From CAWGOF01 sp963824225 (GTDB lineage: Bacteria; Acidobacteriota; Polarisedimenticolia; Polarisedimenticolales; Polarisedimenticolaceae), in assembly GCA_963824225.1 (NCBI GenBank), contig CAWGOF010000002.1, positions 930,001 to 994,000 on the forward strand: 64,000 nucleotides of DNA, read 5' to 3'. Within the stretch, counting starts at the first letter, position 1. Each line of letters starts with the position of its first letter. Under the pieces are notes generated by a model that worked only from the letters and a program-made list of their open reading frames with translations, made no database searches and had not been told where the DNA came from. Both the position numbers and the translations under genes were made by a program. Below are positions 37,767 to 46,583 of the stretch, piece by piece.

Positions 37767-37914
37767 CCCGATTGGCCAACCTCAGGAGCAGCACCGACCG
37801 TTCGATCGTCATCCGGAAGCGCGTCGCCGTGTCGAGGGAGCGGTAGTACTCGAGATCGGCCGCCTCCTCGGCGGGATCGTCACCGCGTGGATCGAGTTTG
37901 AGAAGTCGTCGCAC
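37723..37914 (-). CDS. small partner of the nucleotidyltransferase
   Basis: A 63-residue hydrophilic protein (RRLLKLDPRGDDPAEEAADLEYYRSLDTATRF), GTG start at 37914, without a clear ribosome binding site. The sequence SLDTATRFRMTIERS is a kind of helix found in short proteins upstream of DUF6036-like nucleotidyltransferases, which I recall as a recurring pair. The long overlap with the next gene supports coupling. Confidence 0.6.
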   Translation of the reverse strand: MRRLLKLDPRGDDPAEEAADLEYYRSLDTATRFRMTIERSVLLLRLANRDGQGRQSPPVSKRR

Positions 37915-37978
37915 GGCGATAGTTTACAGGAGCGGCCCGCAACGGGGCTTGACAAGTTTTTGCAGGAGGGAACGGAAG

Positions 37979-38137
37979 ATGCGGCGACGTGAATTCCTGT
38001 CCATCGCCGGAGCCCACGGGCTGAGCGCCCCTGCACTGGCCGCGGCACCCCTCAGCGAGGCGCGGGCCGGCCCGAAGGACCGACCGATCCAGGTCGCGAT
38101 CGGCCTGTCCGATTGGAACAGCCGAGCGCACCCGTGA
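37979..38137 (+). pseudogene. twin-arginine signal peptide remnant
   Basis: A 52-residue frame with an excellent ribosome site (CAGGAGGGAACGG) and the start MRRREFLSIAGAHGLSAPAL, a typical Tat leader (RRREFL) with AxA-type cleavage near residue 30. Only about 20 residues follow before TGA. No Tat substrate is so short, so this is probably the head of a truncated gene. What follows on DNA does not continue it in another frame as far as I can see. It is divergent from the small partner gene at 37914. Confidence 0.55.
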
Positions 38138-38187
38138 TCACCGATGTACTATTTGGGCTCGCGTCTGCACCTCTTGATGTGCGTGAG

Positions 38188-38664
38188 ATGAGCATGACAG
38201 TCAATAGAGTGGTTTGCATCGCGGCGCTTTTCCTATTCGTGCCCTGTGCGCTCGTTCGTGCGCAGCTCGCCGCACCCCCGCGCGCATCGCAGGCACAACT
38301 CCAAGGATCATGGGAGGGCGTTCAGATAGGCCAGGCGGGCAAATACTCGGTTGCGATTGCCGGCAACTCGCTGCGCTACGAGGGGCCGAAGCCGAACGAG
38401 TGGTACGAGACGACGTTCACGCTACCCGCAGGAGAGTACCCCCAGCAGCTCCATGCCACGATCACCGGGTGCCCGCGAAAGGACGATATCGGTCGCAAGG
38501 TCGTCGCCATATTCAAGATCGAAGATGGGACGCTGACCTTGGCCGGGTACGATCCCGATTCCCAGGACTCGCCGGACCCGTTCGAAGACAATCCGAACTT
38601 CCGCTACGATCTCAAGAAGGTCGAACCCCAACGGAAGAGCACCGAGCCACCGAAACCGAAGTAG
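38188..38664 (+). CDS. secreted protein of unknown function
   Basis: A 158-residue exported protein, signal peptide to about residue 22 (ALVRAQ). QAQLQGSWEGVQIGQAGKY and a later beta-rich part (VVAIFKIEDGTLTLAGYD) resemble the small lipocalin-like TIGR03067/LQGxW family known from planctomycetes. The longer frame starts earlier at 38113; I prefer 38188 because it begins directly before the hydrophobic leader. GC content is a little lower than in neighbours. Confidence 0.6.
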   Translation: MSMTVNRVVCIAALFLFVPCALVRAQLAAPPRASQAQLQGSWEGVQIGQAGKYSVAIAGNSLRYEGPKPNEWYETTFTLPAGEYPQQLHATITGCPRKDDIGRKVVAIFKIEDGTLTLAGYDPDSQDSPDPFEDNPNFRYDLKKVEPQRKSTEPPKPK

Positions 38665-38688
38665 ACCATGGGGCGCGTCGGCTGCGCG

Positions 38689-39390
38689 TCACAAGCTTCC
38701 TTCGACGAGATTCAATTCGAACGAGCCGATCACTCGAAAGTCGACAGCGCGCTCCCCGTCCCGCCAAGTCCCAACGGCGCTGACGACCAAGGTGAAGCGG
38801 CCAGCCGGGAACGGTGCCCCCTTGACCGCGTCCGTATCGCTCGGTCCAGACCAGTTTCGTCCGTCCCATTCGAACGCCGCTGGATAGCGGCCCCTCCTAA
38901 GCTTGATCCACTCCTGAACCGACCCCGGACACAACCCCTCGTCACAGCGGCAGTAACGCTGACCGTCGCCGCGTAGCTCCTCGAACAGGATCAACCCGCT
39001 TGGCCCAGGTCCGTCACATTCCCCCTCGTCCTGCGGCACCGGTTGAACCCCATCGAGGTCTTCCTCGACCACCACGAAATAGTCGATGCGGAGTCCGCTT
39101 GCCGCCTCCTCCAGCGTCCGGCTGCATCTTTGGGTCGCAAACTCAATGCGCACCCCGGGTAGCGTCGTAGAGCTCCAACTACCACACGCTGGAGGAGCGT
39201 CCGCTGCCGCGCCGACGTCCGCGCTTTCAGCGACGCCGAGGCCTGCCTCCGTGCTCCCGTCCGATCCCGTGCCTGCCCCGTCGTTCGACGGCGCGGCCGC
39301 GTCTCGCTTCGTAGTGCCGCCACAGGCCACGACAACTGCCAACACGCACGCGATGGTCCAGCGAACCTTGTGCGAGCCACCTATGCGCAT
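38689..39390 (-). CDS. lipoprotein of unknown function
   Basis: A 233-residue protein. A hydrophobic N-terminus ends in VVVACGG, a plausible lipobox with cysteine near residue 23. A Gly/Ala/Asp-rich linker (residues 25-65) follows, then a domain with six cysteines (e.g. QRCSRTLEE, GECDGPGP, YCRCDEGLCPG). Disulfide-rich outer-membrane lipoproteins of this kind are common in myxobacteria. No family recognised. It converges on the preceding secreted-protein gene with 24 bases between. Confidence 0.65.
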   Translation of the reverse strand: MRIGGSHKVRWTIACVLAVVVACGGTTKRDAAAPSNDGAGTGSDGSTEAGLGVAESADVGAAADAPPACGSWSSTTLPGVRIEFATQRCSRTLEEAASGLRIDYFVVVEEDLDGVQPVPQDEGECDGPGPSGLILFEELRGDGQRYCRCDEGLCPGSVQEWIKLRRGRYPAAFEWDGRNWSGPSDTDAVKGAPFPAGRFTLVVSAVGTWRDGERAVDFRVIGSFELNLVEGSL

Positions 39391-39465
39391 CTCGCTTCCA
39401 CACTACCACCCACCGGAGTCCACCCCTCGATTGCCCTGTCAACGACGATGGTAGGATCACGGTTC

Positions 39466-39945
39466 ATGCCGCCCTCGTTCTGGCAACTGAGCTCCAGCTC
39501 CGGACGAGAGACGGTTCGCTGGGACGTACGCGAGGTACGTGCAACCGAGGGCGCGCTCGTTTGCGACGTCCGGCTCGAGGGTCAGTACTTCGGTGACGGG
39601 CTTGGCGAAGCGTCGGCAGCGCCGGATTACGGTCTGCTGTTCCGGGGTCTCGCGATCCGCGTCGCCGACCTCGAGCGCCTGTGCTCGTATCTCGGCGAAT
39701 GGCTGCGGTTGCCCATCGGGGAGCAGGCTCGTCATCCGCTGTCGGTCGTGTGCGACGTCGGCGGGCTCTTCGACCAGAGCCTCACCTTGAGTCTCGGTCA
39801 TCGCGACGACACGCTGTCGGGCGGCCATCCGACGGCGACGTTCCGTTACATCGCGGGTCGGCTGACCGGGGAGCTGTCGTTCGTCGTGGATCCGAGCTGC
39901 CTGCAGGTGCTGTGCGACGGTATCGGCGAGGCGCTCAAAGCTTGA
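39466..39945 (+). CDS. hypothetical cytosolic protein
   Basis: A 159-residue protein without signal or membrane segment. GLLFRGLAIRVADLERLCSYLGEWL in the middle and LTGELSFVVDPSCLQVLCDGIGEAL at the end are the most regular parts and suggest alternating strands and helices. I do not know the family. ATG at 39466 chosen (AGGA nine bases upstream); 39448 is also possible. The end overlaps the converging glycine-rich gene by 11 bases. Confidence 0.55.
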   Translation: MPPSFWQLSSSSGRETVRWDVREVRATEGALVCDVRLEGQYFGDGLGEASAAPDYGLLFRGLAIRVADLERLCSYLGEWLRLPIGEQARHPLSVVCDVGGLFDQSLTLSLGHRDDTLSGGHPTATFRYIAGRLTGELSFVVDPSCLQVLCDGIGEALKA

Positions 39946-41635
39946 TCTGAAACAGCGCTCCTGCATTACCGGCCGTCCCGTTCAACCCGGCCGTGCCATT
40001 TCCCCCTGCCACGCCGTTGAGCGTAGTGCCCGTGCCACCTGCGCCCCCCGTTCCTCCCGCGCCTCCGGATCCGCCCGCTCCGCCGTCGAGGCGTATCTGG
40101 CCCAGGTTCTCGAACGTGCGATAGACGAGGCCGATGAAGCCACCGTTGCCACCGTTCGCGCCATTGCCACCGCCGCCGCCTCCTCCTCCGGATCCTCCGC
40201 CTCCGACGCCGACCGGCGCATTGCCGCCGTTGCCGCCGTTGCCGCCGTTACCGCCCGGGCCGCCGAGTCCACCCACCACGCTGAGGATCCCCGATGCCGA
40301 GTTCACGATCTTGCTCGCGGCGATCACCAGCACGCCGCCCGGGCTGCCGGTGCCGCCTGAGCCGCCCCCGCGCCCCCCGCCGCCCCCGCCGCCGCCACTC
40401 CCCGCGGGGTTGTTGCACGTGCGGCCCGCAGCCCCGCCGCCGCCGCCCCCGCTGCCGCCGCTCGCAGCAGGTCGGCTTCCCCCCGTGAACTGGCGGTTCG
40501 CGTCACCCCATTCGATCATTGCGCTCGAGCGGTGCGGACCTGCGAGGGTGTTTATGGTGGGGAAAGCCCCTCCTCCGAGGCCGCCAACACCGCCGGCGCC
40601 TCCTGTGCCGTTGGCACCGAAGATGCCCGCGCATCCGGCGGCGCTCGTCACGTCCGCCGGGCCGCCGGCGCCGGCGGACCTGCCCTGGCTTCCCGCGACT
40701 CCAGGAGGCACGCCGACGAAGTTCCCTTGCGTAGTCCCATTCCCGTTCTCCGGGGTCTGAGGAGGTTGGCCTGCTCCCGCGCCGGAGAGGGGGTTGCTGA
40801 CAGGAGGAGCCGTTCCGCCCGGGCCCCCCGTGCCCCCGGCCGCGCCGTTATTGCCGTAGTCGCCGGGCAGAGGGCTGCCGTTGAATTGCGTGCCTGTGCC
40901 CTGGCCCGCCGGCCCTGGGAACCCGGTCGCGCCACCCGCGCCACCGGTGCCTCCGGTCGTGGCGGTTCCATTTCCGCCGTTCGCTCCGTTCGCCGCCTGC
41001 GGCGAGATCCCACCACCCGGAAAGCCGTCTTGCGTGATCGTTCCGTTGTTCGTCAGCGTTCCGCGGACGAACAGCCGGTAGCCGGCGGTCCGGAGCGTCA
41101 CGCCGGGATTCACGACGAGATCGCCATAGAACGCGTCGCGCGTGAGCGTCGTGTTCGTGGTCAGGGTCACCGAGCCACCGGAACCGTCTCCGAAGATCGC
41201 CGTGTCGTCCCCGTTGTCAGCGTGTGCCGCCTGCAGGGCGAACCCAACGCTCACGAGCGGGAGCCTGGGCGACATCTCCGAGTCCGCGCCGACCTGGATG
41301 CCGAGACAGACGCTCGTGTGCTTCTGGAACACCGATGCGAGGTCGGGATCGGCACCCGCGGTCAGGACGCCGCCGCCGAGCAGCACGGAGTAGATCCCGT
41401 CCTTCGTCGGCACCGCGCCGTGCGTATCGGTCAGGAGAAGCGTTCCCGCCGCGCACGCATCGTAGAAGCGGAACACCATCGAATAGTCGCCGTCCGGTAC
41501 CGGGTTCCCGGCCGAGGTGAGCAGCTTCCCCTGGTAGGCGATGAGCGGCGGAACCTGGCCCAGCGCCGATCCGGATACGAGACAGAGCGCGAGCCACACC
41601 CCGAGTGCGGGCCTGCGGGTCGATTGCTTGTCCAT
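39935..41635 (-). CDS. secreted glycine-rich repeat protein
   Basis: A 566-residue exported protein. Signal peptide to about residue 26 (SALGQ). Residues 28-140 form a folded domain with IAYQGKLLTSAGNPVPDGDYSM, as seen at the N-terminus of many secreted proteins of unclear function. The rest is dominated by GG-rich triplet-like runs (GGTGGAGG, GGSGGGGGG, GNGGNGGNGG), with a few normal strand segments (VLVIAASKIVNS). The pattern is like PE_PGRS or collagen-like surface proteins. It might be an extracellular matrix or adhesin-like protein; that is an inference. Confidence 0.75.
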   Translation of the reverse strand: MDKQSTRRPALGVWLALCLVSGSALGQVPPLIAYQGKLLTSAGNPVPDGDYSMVFRFYDACAAGTLLLTDTHGAVPTKDGIYSVLLGGGVLTAGADPDLASVFQKHTSVCLGIQVGADSEMSPRLPLVSVGFALQAAHADNGDDTAIFGDGSGGSVTLTTNTTLTRDAFYGDLVVNPGVTLRTAGYRLFVRGTLTNNGTITQDGFPGGGISPQAANGANGGNGTATTGGTGGAGGATGFPGPAGQGTGTQFNGSPLPGDYGNNGAAGGTGGPGGTAPPVSNPLSGAGAGQPPQTPENGNGTTQGNFVGVPPGVAGSQGRSAGAGGPADVTSAAGCAGIFGANGTGGAGGVGGLGGGAFPTINTLAGPHRSSAMIEWGDANRQFTGGSRPAASGGSGGGGGGAAGRTCNNPAGSGGGGGGGGRGGGSGGTGSPGGVLVIAASKIVNSASGILSVVGGLGGPGGNGGNGGNGGNAPVGVGGGGSGGGGGGGGNGANGGNGGFIGLVYRTFENLGQIRLDGGAGGSGGAGGTGGAGGTGTTLNGVAGGNGTAGLNGTAGNAGALFQIKL

Positions 41636-41666
41636 GGCGTCGCCCCTTCCTTACCTTACCTTGAAC

Positions 41667-43655
41667 TCACGGACACGGGTTGAAATTCGAGCGTTCGACG
41701 CACGTGCCGAATCCGAGCGTCCCCTGACTGCCCCCGGCCGCTGTGCCCGAGACCAGGAAGACGTAGCCGGTCCCCGAGGACGGAACCTCCGCGACCACGA
41801 ACGACGGAGCCGCGGCGCTCCCGAGGCACGTGAGCGGATACGCGTACCCCAGGCTCGAAAGCGATCCGCGATGCACCTGGTACGCCGTCGAGCCGGCCTC
41901 GAGCGACCAGTCGAGATGCGTCTTGTCGAGGAACCGGAGGCCCTGCACCTCGCCCGGAACGCCGATCGCGGCCTGTCGCTCGTGCGCTCCCATGTCCGCC
42001 GCGGCGATCCCGTCGCCGTCGACGTCGAGCATTCTCGGGTTCCCGTCATGGTCTGAGCACGGGGCGCCAGTGAACGCCGCGGGCGCGAGTGCCGCCTCGA
42101 GTGCCGGCGAGCCCGCGAGCAGACGGAAATCACCCGCGGCGCCGTTCGCGAACAACGGATCCGCGCAGAGGTTTCCGTTCGCGCCGCAGCAGGCCGGCTC
42201 GGTGTCCGTCGCGGCGATCGAGGCGCAGCTCGCGCCGCTGATCTCGTCGGACGCGTTTCCGAACACGATGCTGTGGGTCAGCTGCAGCGCCGCGGGGGCC
42301 GGGTTCAGCACGCTGATCCCGACGGCGCAGCGGGTGACGGTCGAGAAATCGACGATCGCCGAGGCCAAGGCGCCGACCCGCACGCCGTCCCCGCCCGAAT
42401 CGTGCACGAGCGTGTTCAAGAGTGTGACGCTGCCGATCTGGGCTTCGACGCCGGCGCTCGTGACGTTCTGGATTCGCGACTCGCGCACGACGACGCGCGG
42501 CGCGGGACCGGACGGCGGGGGCGCGACGAGCACTCCGGTCGTGCTGCCATCGACGACGCTCGAGCCGAGCAGGGTGTCGTGCTGGGCCCGCAGGCCGACC
42601 GCGGCCCCGACGAGCGACAGGTCGGAGATCTGAACGCCGCCGCTCGAGACGAACGGTCCGACCTCGACGACCGCCGCTCCACTACCGCCATCCAGGATCG
42701 ACAGGCCCGCCCCGGCGCCCTCGAGCGCGAGCGGCTTGAGGATCGTCAGGTTCTCGACGTAGGTTCCGGGCGAAACGTGCACGGTGCAGCCGTTGGGCGC
42801 GTGGTCCACGCAGTCCTGGACAACGGTGCAGTCCGCGCCGGGAGCGAGCGATGCGAACAGCTCGCACCGCTGATCGCACGCGTCGCCCTGTCCGTCGCCG
42901 TCCTGGTCGCTCTGGCCCGGGTTGAAGACCAGCGGGCAGTTGTCGACCGCGGATCCGCACGTCGGCAGGTTCGCGCAGCGACCATCGCCATCGACGTCGT
43001 TCTGCGGATCGCACGGACAGGGGTCGGCGGCGTCGGCCAGTCCGTCGTTGTCGTCGTCCGCGTCGCAGTCGTTCCCGGTTCCGTCGCCGTCAGCATCGGC
43101 GGGATCGTCGACGAAGATCCCGTCGCTCGTTCCCGGCGCACTCGAGACGTGGGCACCGTTCCGCGCGGTGATCGTGAGGTAGTAGGTGTGGCAACGGGCG
43201 AAGGAGCCGGCGACGCAGGTCGACGGGCTCGCCCCGATCCAGGTCGGACCCGCGGCGTCCGACGCGCCCGGCACGGTTCCCACCGCGACCGCATGCGAGA
43301 AGACGCCCGACTGTGCGTCCGAGGCGCTCCAGTTCGCGCAGAGCTGCGCGCCATCGGTCGTCTCGTCGAGCTCGCCGGACGAGCCGTCGTTGACCAGCGG
43401 AATCGACGGCGCAGAGAAGTCGAACACCTGATCGGTGACGAATCCCGAGACGGTCCCGAACGAAGCCCCGGCGCAGATCCCCACGCCCGGCAAACCCACG
43501 GCATCGTCGTGCAGCCGGAAGTTCTCGGAGCTCCGCTCCCCGCCGCCCTCGGTGAACGCGGAAGCGTGAACCCGCTTCGTTTCGCTCGTCTGCGCGAGGA
43601 GCTGGCTCGCCGGAACGAGCGAGAGTGCCAGCGCGACCCGGAGGCGTTGCCTCAC
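41667..43655 (-). CDS. secreted TSP3/parallel beta-helix protein
   Basis: A 662-residue exported protein starting at GTG (43655) after GGGGGGA. Signal peptide ends near QLLAQ (residue 22). Residues 190-265 hold thrombospondin type 3-like Ca-binding repeats (DADGDGTGNDCDADDDNDGL, DQDGDGQGDACD). Residues 290-540 look like a right-handed beta-helix with CVDHAPNGCTVHVSPGTYVENLTI, as in pectin-lyase-like or NosD-like proteins. The last part, from NPRMLDVDGDGIAAADMGAHE, closes the helix; a beta-domain follows. No catalytic residues identified. Confidence 0.75.
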   Translation of the reverse strand: MRQRLRVALALSLVPASQLLAQTSETKRVHASAFTEGGGERSSENFRLHDDAVGLPGVGICAGASFGTVSGFVTDQVFDFSAPSIPLVNDGSSGELDETTDGAQLCANWSASDAQSGVFSHAVAVGTVPGASDAAGPTWIGASPSTCVAGSFARCHTYYLTITARNGAHVSSAPGTSDGIFVDDPADADGDGTGNDCDADDDNDGLADAADPCPCDPQNDVDGDGRCANLPTCGSAVDNCPLVFNPGQSDQDGDGQGDACDQRCELFASLAPGADCTVVQDCVDHAPNGCTVHVSPGTYVENLTILKPLALEGAGAGLSILDGGSGAAVVEVGPFVSSGGVQISDLSLVGAAVGLRAQHDTLLGSSVVDGSTTGVLVAPPPSGPAPRVVVRESRIQNVTSAGVEAQIGSVTLLNTLVHDSGGDGVRVGALASAIVDFSTVTRCAVGISVLNPAPAALQLTHSIVFGNASDEISGASCASIAATDTEPACCGANGNLCADPLFANGAAGDFRLLAGSPALEAALAPAAFTGAPCSDHDGNPRMLDVDGDGIAAADMGAHERQAAIGVPGEVQGLRFLDKTHLDWSLEAGSTAYQVHRGSLSSLGYAYPLTCLGSAAAPSFVVAEVPSSGTGYVFLVSGTAAGGSQGTLGFGTCVERSNFNPCP

Positions 43656-43699
43656 GAGCGGTCCCCCCACAGGACGATACGGCGAAAGCGCGCCTCGGT

Positions 43700-44560
43700 C
43701 TACCGGTTCTCCGCCCGTGCGTCGAGCGCGTAGGCGTGGGTCTTGCCTGCCGGCCTGAATCCCAAACCCTCGAGCAGGGCGAACGGCACCTCGTCGGGCA
43801 TCGTGCGGCGGAGCACGACCGGTCCTTCTCGCGAGGAAGCGAGCGTCTGGATCAGGAGCCCGAGGAGCGCGTCGCGGCGATCGGGCGCCGCTGCACCGAG
43901 AACCAGGATCTCGCACGGGCCGGCCGCCTGCGGCGCGTGGTACAGCACGTGGGCTTCGATGCGCTCGTCCGCTGCCAGGGCGAGACCCCGCAGCTCGCCG
44001 CGGCGGCGGGCGATCGATGCCGGTGCGCGGTGCCAGGCGACGCCGTCGACCTGCCGGACGACGCCCTGGTCGAGCAGCTCGTCGGCCGTGACCTCGACGA
44101 CGAAGTCCGCGGCCTGGGGCGGATCGGGCCGGCGCTGCAGCAGGAGGTCGGTGTACGTGCGCTCGCGGACATAGCCGCAGGCTTCGAGGAACTCGCACGC
44201 GGCGGCGGCGGTCGCCGGGACCTCGGCCAGGATCCGCGGCGGGCCGAGGATCGCCAGCTTGCTCGCGAGCGAGGCGAGCATGTGGCGCCCGTGCCCCGCA
44301 TGCTGGAACTCGGGAAGGACGCCGATCGAGTGGATCAAGCTCTCGGTCTCGCGCTTGCAGGCGAAGAGCACGCCGATCGGCGGGTCGCCCTCGTTCGCCA
44401 GCATGCAGCTCGACGTCCACAGGTCGAGCTCGCGCACGAGGCGCCGGAACGCCTCTTCGGTCAGCGGGACGAGGTCCGGGAAGTGGACCCGGTAGCACGC
44501 GTTCCACGCCTGGACGAGCGCCGCGGCGTCGTCCGTGCGGCAGAAGCGGTAGCCGGCCAA
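43700..44560 (-). CDS. GNAT-family N-acetyltransferase
   Basis: A 286-residue protein with two GNAT-like halves. The first has IHSIGVLPEFQHAGHGRHMLASL (acetyl-CoA loop) near residues 76-98; the second ends in VPFALLEGLGFRPAGK. Likely transfers acetyl groups to an unknown amine. TTG start at 44560, 15 bases after the stop of the stress protein, and inside the 13-bp repeat region; it may be transcribed with the locus 2 operon. Confidence 0.78.
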   Translation of the reverse strand: MAGYRFCRTDDAAALVQAWNACYRVHFPDLVPLTEEAFRRLVRELDLWTSSCMLANEGDPPIGVLFACKRETESLIHSIGVLPEFQHAGHGRHMLASLASKLAILGPPRILAEVPATAAAACEFLEACGYVRERTYTDLLLQRRPDPPQAADFVVEVTADELLDQGVVRQVDGVAWHRAPASIARRRGELRGLALAADERIEAHVLYHAPQAAGPCEILVLGAAAPDRRDALLGLLIQTLASSREGPVVLRRTMPDEVPFALLEGLGFRPAGKTHAYALDARAENR

Positions 44561-44563
44561 CTC

Positions 44564-44602
44564 GAGACCTGACCCTTAGACCTGACCCTTGGACCTGACC
44601 CC
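44564..44602. repeat. triplicated 13-bp GGGTCAGGTC repeat
   Basis: On the minus strand three 13-base units follow each other: GGGGTCAGGTCCA, AGGGTCAGGTCTA, AGGGTCAGGTCTC. They encode the last five residues and stop of the stress protein and lie before the GNAT start. The sequence CGAGACCTGACCC (44563-44575) occurs again at 20578-20590, also across a gene end. A dispersed repeat is likely. Confidence 0.6.
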
Positions 44603-46564
44603 GTAGGGGCTCACCTCGTTGAGGTAGGCGTCGGGGCTTGGCCTCGACTTGGCCGCGGGCTTCTGCTGCACGCGGGCCTCGTCGTAGCCGGCGACGACCT
44701 GCTCCATCAACGCGCGGCCGAGCGTGATGCCTTCCTCGACGAGCGCGAGGTCGATCGTGTCGACCGTGCGCTCGACAGCCAGCTCCTCGATCCGGGCCTG
44801 CGTGCGCTGGCGCATGAAGCCCGCGGGGACGCGCAGGATCCGCTCGACGGCATCAGGGGTCCAGGCCCAGCGCGAGAGCAGCGGGTTCTTCTTCTCGTCG
44901 CGCGCCACGAGCTTGAGGCCGTCGGCCAGCGCAGCCTCGGGAGCCTGCGTCAGGTCGTTGTCGACCGGCATTGGCTCGCCCGTCTCGTCCTCGATGTACG
45001 TGCGGGCGAAGGCCAGCGTGATCGTGCCGAGGCGCTTTCCACGAGCGCCCTTCTCGACGCGCGCCTTGACCCGCCGCCTGCGGTACGCGTCCTTCATCGT
45101 CCACAGCGCGCGCTTGGCGTCCTGGGTCCACTGCAGCGTCTTCCCGTCGTACGTTGCCTCGGATTCGACGCCGCCCTCGAGCGCCGCGATCTGGGCCAGC
45201 ATGTCCTCGGTCACGACCTGGAACGTCGTGCTCCCGCACACGCCGCACTTCACCGGCTCGGACTCGGACGCGCTGACGCCGCAGGCGCGGCAGATCGACA
45301 CCTGCCCCGTCCGCGCGCGGTCGAACGCCACGGCCTCGGCGAGGCGCTCGGTCATCTCGGCCGCGCGCTTGGGCATGTAGCGATCCATCGCGTCGTCGAG
45401 AACTGCGCTCGTGATCACGCTGTGGCCCTGCTCGACCGCCAGGCGATAGATCGCCGTGCGGGCGATCCCCTCGACGAGCGGCGGGACGCGCTTCATTCGC
45501 TCCTCGGCCTCGGGGGTCCAGCGGATGCTGCGCTCGGCACGGACGTCGAGCTCCGGCACCTCGAGCCGGGTCGTGATCAGCACGTCGCACGGGGCGAGGC
45601 GCAGCAGGTTCTCGCTGTTGCTCCCGAGCCCCGGCTCGTCCTTCGGGCTGTGCACGCCGATCCGGCCGACGACGAGGAGCCACGGGTCGGTCTTGCGCGC
45701 ATGGTCCAGCACCTTCTGGAACGCCTTGCCGTCGAGCAGCGTCTTCTTCAGCTCGACGCCCCGCGACTCGGCGACCGTCTGGGCAACGTCGAGGTGCGAC
45801 TGGTAGATCTGGGCCAGGCCCGTGTCGATCACCTCTTCGTGGAGCTGGTTCTGCTCCTCGAACCGGAACACCTTCGCCGCACGCTCGGTCAGGACGCTGA
45901 CAACGCCGTGGAACACCGCGTAGTGCAGGTACGGGTCGTACACCGCGATCGCCTCGACCTTCTTGCCGAAGCGCTGGGCCAGCTCGCACGCGGTGACGAG
46001 CGCGCCGAACGACTGCGGGCTGCCGTCGATCCCCACGAGGATCGTGTCGCGATCGTGACCGTTCGTCTCCTCGGGCAGACGGCGGATCACGAGCACGTCG
46101 CCCTTGCCGTGGCGCACGACGCGCTCGCACACCGAGCCGATCTGGCTGTCCCGGCCGCGGCCGACGCCGAGCGCGCCGAGGACCACCAGGTCGCACGGCA
46201 CCTGCTCCAGGTCCTTGAGGATCTCGACGTGGTGTTTGCCGTCCATCCGCCGCGGCTCGAACTCGAGCGCGCCGTCCTTGCACTGCCGATCCATGTGCTC
46301 GAGGTAGCAGTCCGAGATCAGCTCGAGGCCCATCGTGATCAGGCTGTCGTGGATCTTGCGCTGCCGCTCGAGCTCGTTCTCCTCGAGGTACTCCTCGGGG
46401 AGCGTGTACTCCATCTGCTTGAACCGGTAGTCGTGCATGCGCGCGGCGTAGACGTGGCTCCCGACCATCCGCGCGCCGTACGCGCGGCCGATCTCGACGG
46501 CGCGCGCCACCGCCTGGTTCGAGTAGTCCGAGTTGTCGACGGGCACGTAGATCGATCGGTACAT
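44576..46564 (-). CDS. double universal stress protein with zinc ribbon and PCP_red-like repeats
   Basis: A 662-residue protein. USP domain 1 spans 1-162, including the ATP-loop-like LGALGVGRGRDSQIGS (129-144); USP domain 2 spans 173-333. A PCP_red-like segment at 349-397 (WTPEAEERMKRVPPLVEGIAR), a CxxC zinc ribbon at 425-443 (CRACG...CGVCG), a further similar segment at 479-527 and a third at 568-618 (WTPDAVERILRVPAGFMRQRTQ). The USP part suggests sensing energy state. It starts 19 bases after the last cytochrome gene with GAGGAGA as SD, so it belongs to the ACIII/CydA-like operon. Its last codons come from the 13-bp repeat. Confidence 0.82.
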   Translation of the reverse strand: MYRSIYVPVDNSDYSNQAVARAVEIGRAYGARMVGSHVYAARMHDYRFKQMEYTLPEEYLEENELERQRKIHDSLITMGLELISDCYLEHMDRQCKDGALEFEPRRMDGKHHVEILKDLEQVPCDLVVLGALGVGRGRDSQIGSVCERVVRHGKGDVLVIRRLPEETNGHDRDTILVGIDGSPQSFGALVTACELAQRFGKKVEAIAVYDPYLHYAVFHGVVSVLTERAAKVFRFEEQNQLHEEVIDTGLAQIYQSHLDVAQTVAESRGVELKKTLLDGKAFQKVLDHARKTDPWLLVVGRIGVHSPKDEPGLGSNSENLLRLAPCDVLITTRLEVPELDVRAERSIRWTPEAEERMKRVPPLVEGIARTAIYRLAVEQGHSVITSAVLDDAMDRYMPKRAAEMTERLAEAVAFDRARTGQVSICRACGVSASESEPVKCGVCGSTTFQVVTEDMLAQIAALEGGVESEATYDGKTLQWTQDAKRALWTMKDAYRRRRVKARVEKGARGKRLGTITLAFARTYIEDETGEPMPVDNDLTQAPEAALADGLKLVARDEKKNPLLSRWAWTPDAVERILRVPAGFMRQRTQARIEELAVERTVDTIDLALVEEGITLGRALMEQVVAGYDEARVQQKPAAKSRPSPDAYLNEVSPYGVRSKGQV

Positions 46565-46583
46565 GGTGACTCTCCTCGCTTTC

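Noticed and set aside
40134..40760. Proline-rich plus-strand frame
   Set aside because: It is the antisense of the glycine-rich gene (GGC/GCC complement gives Pro/Ala).
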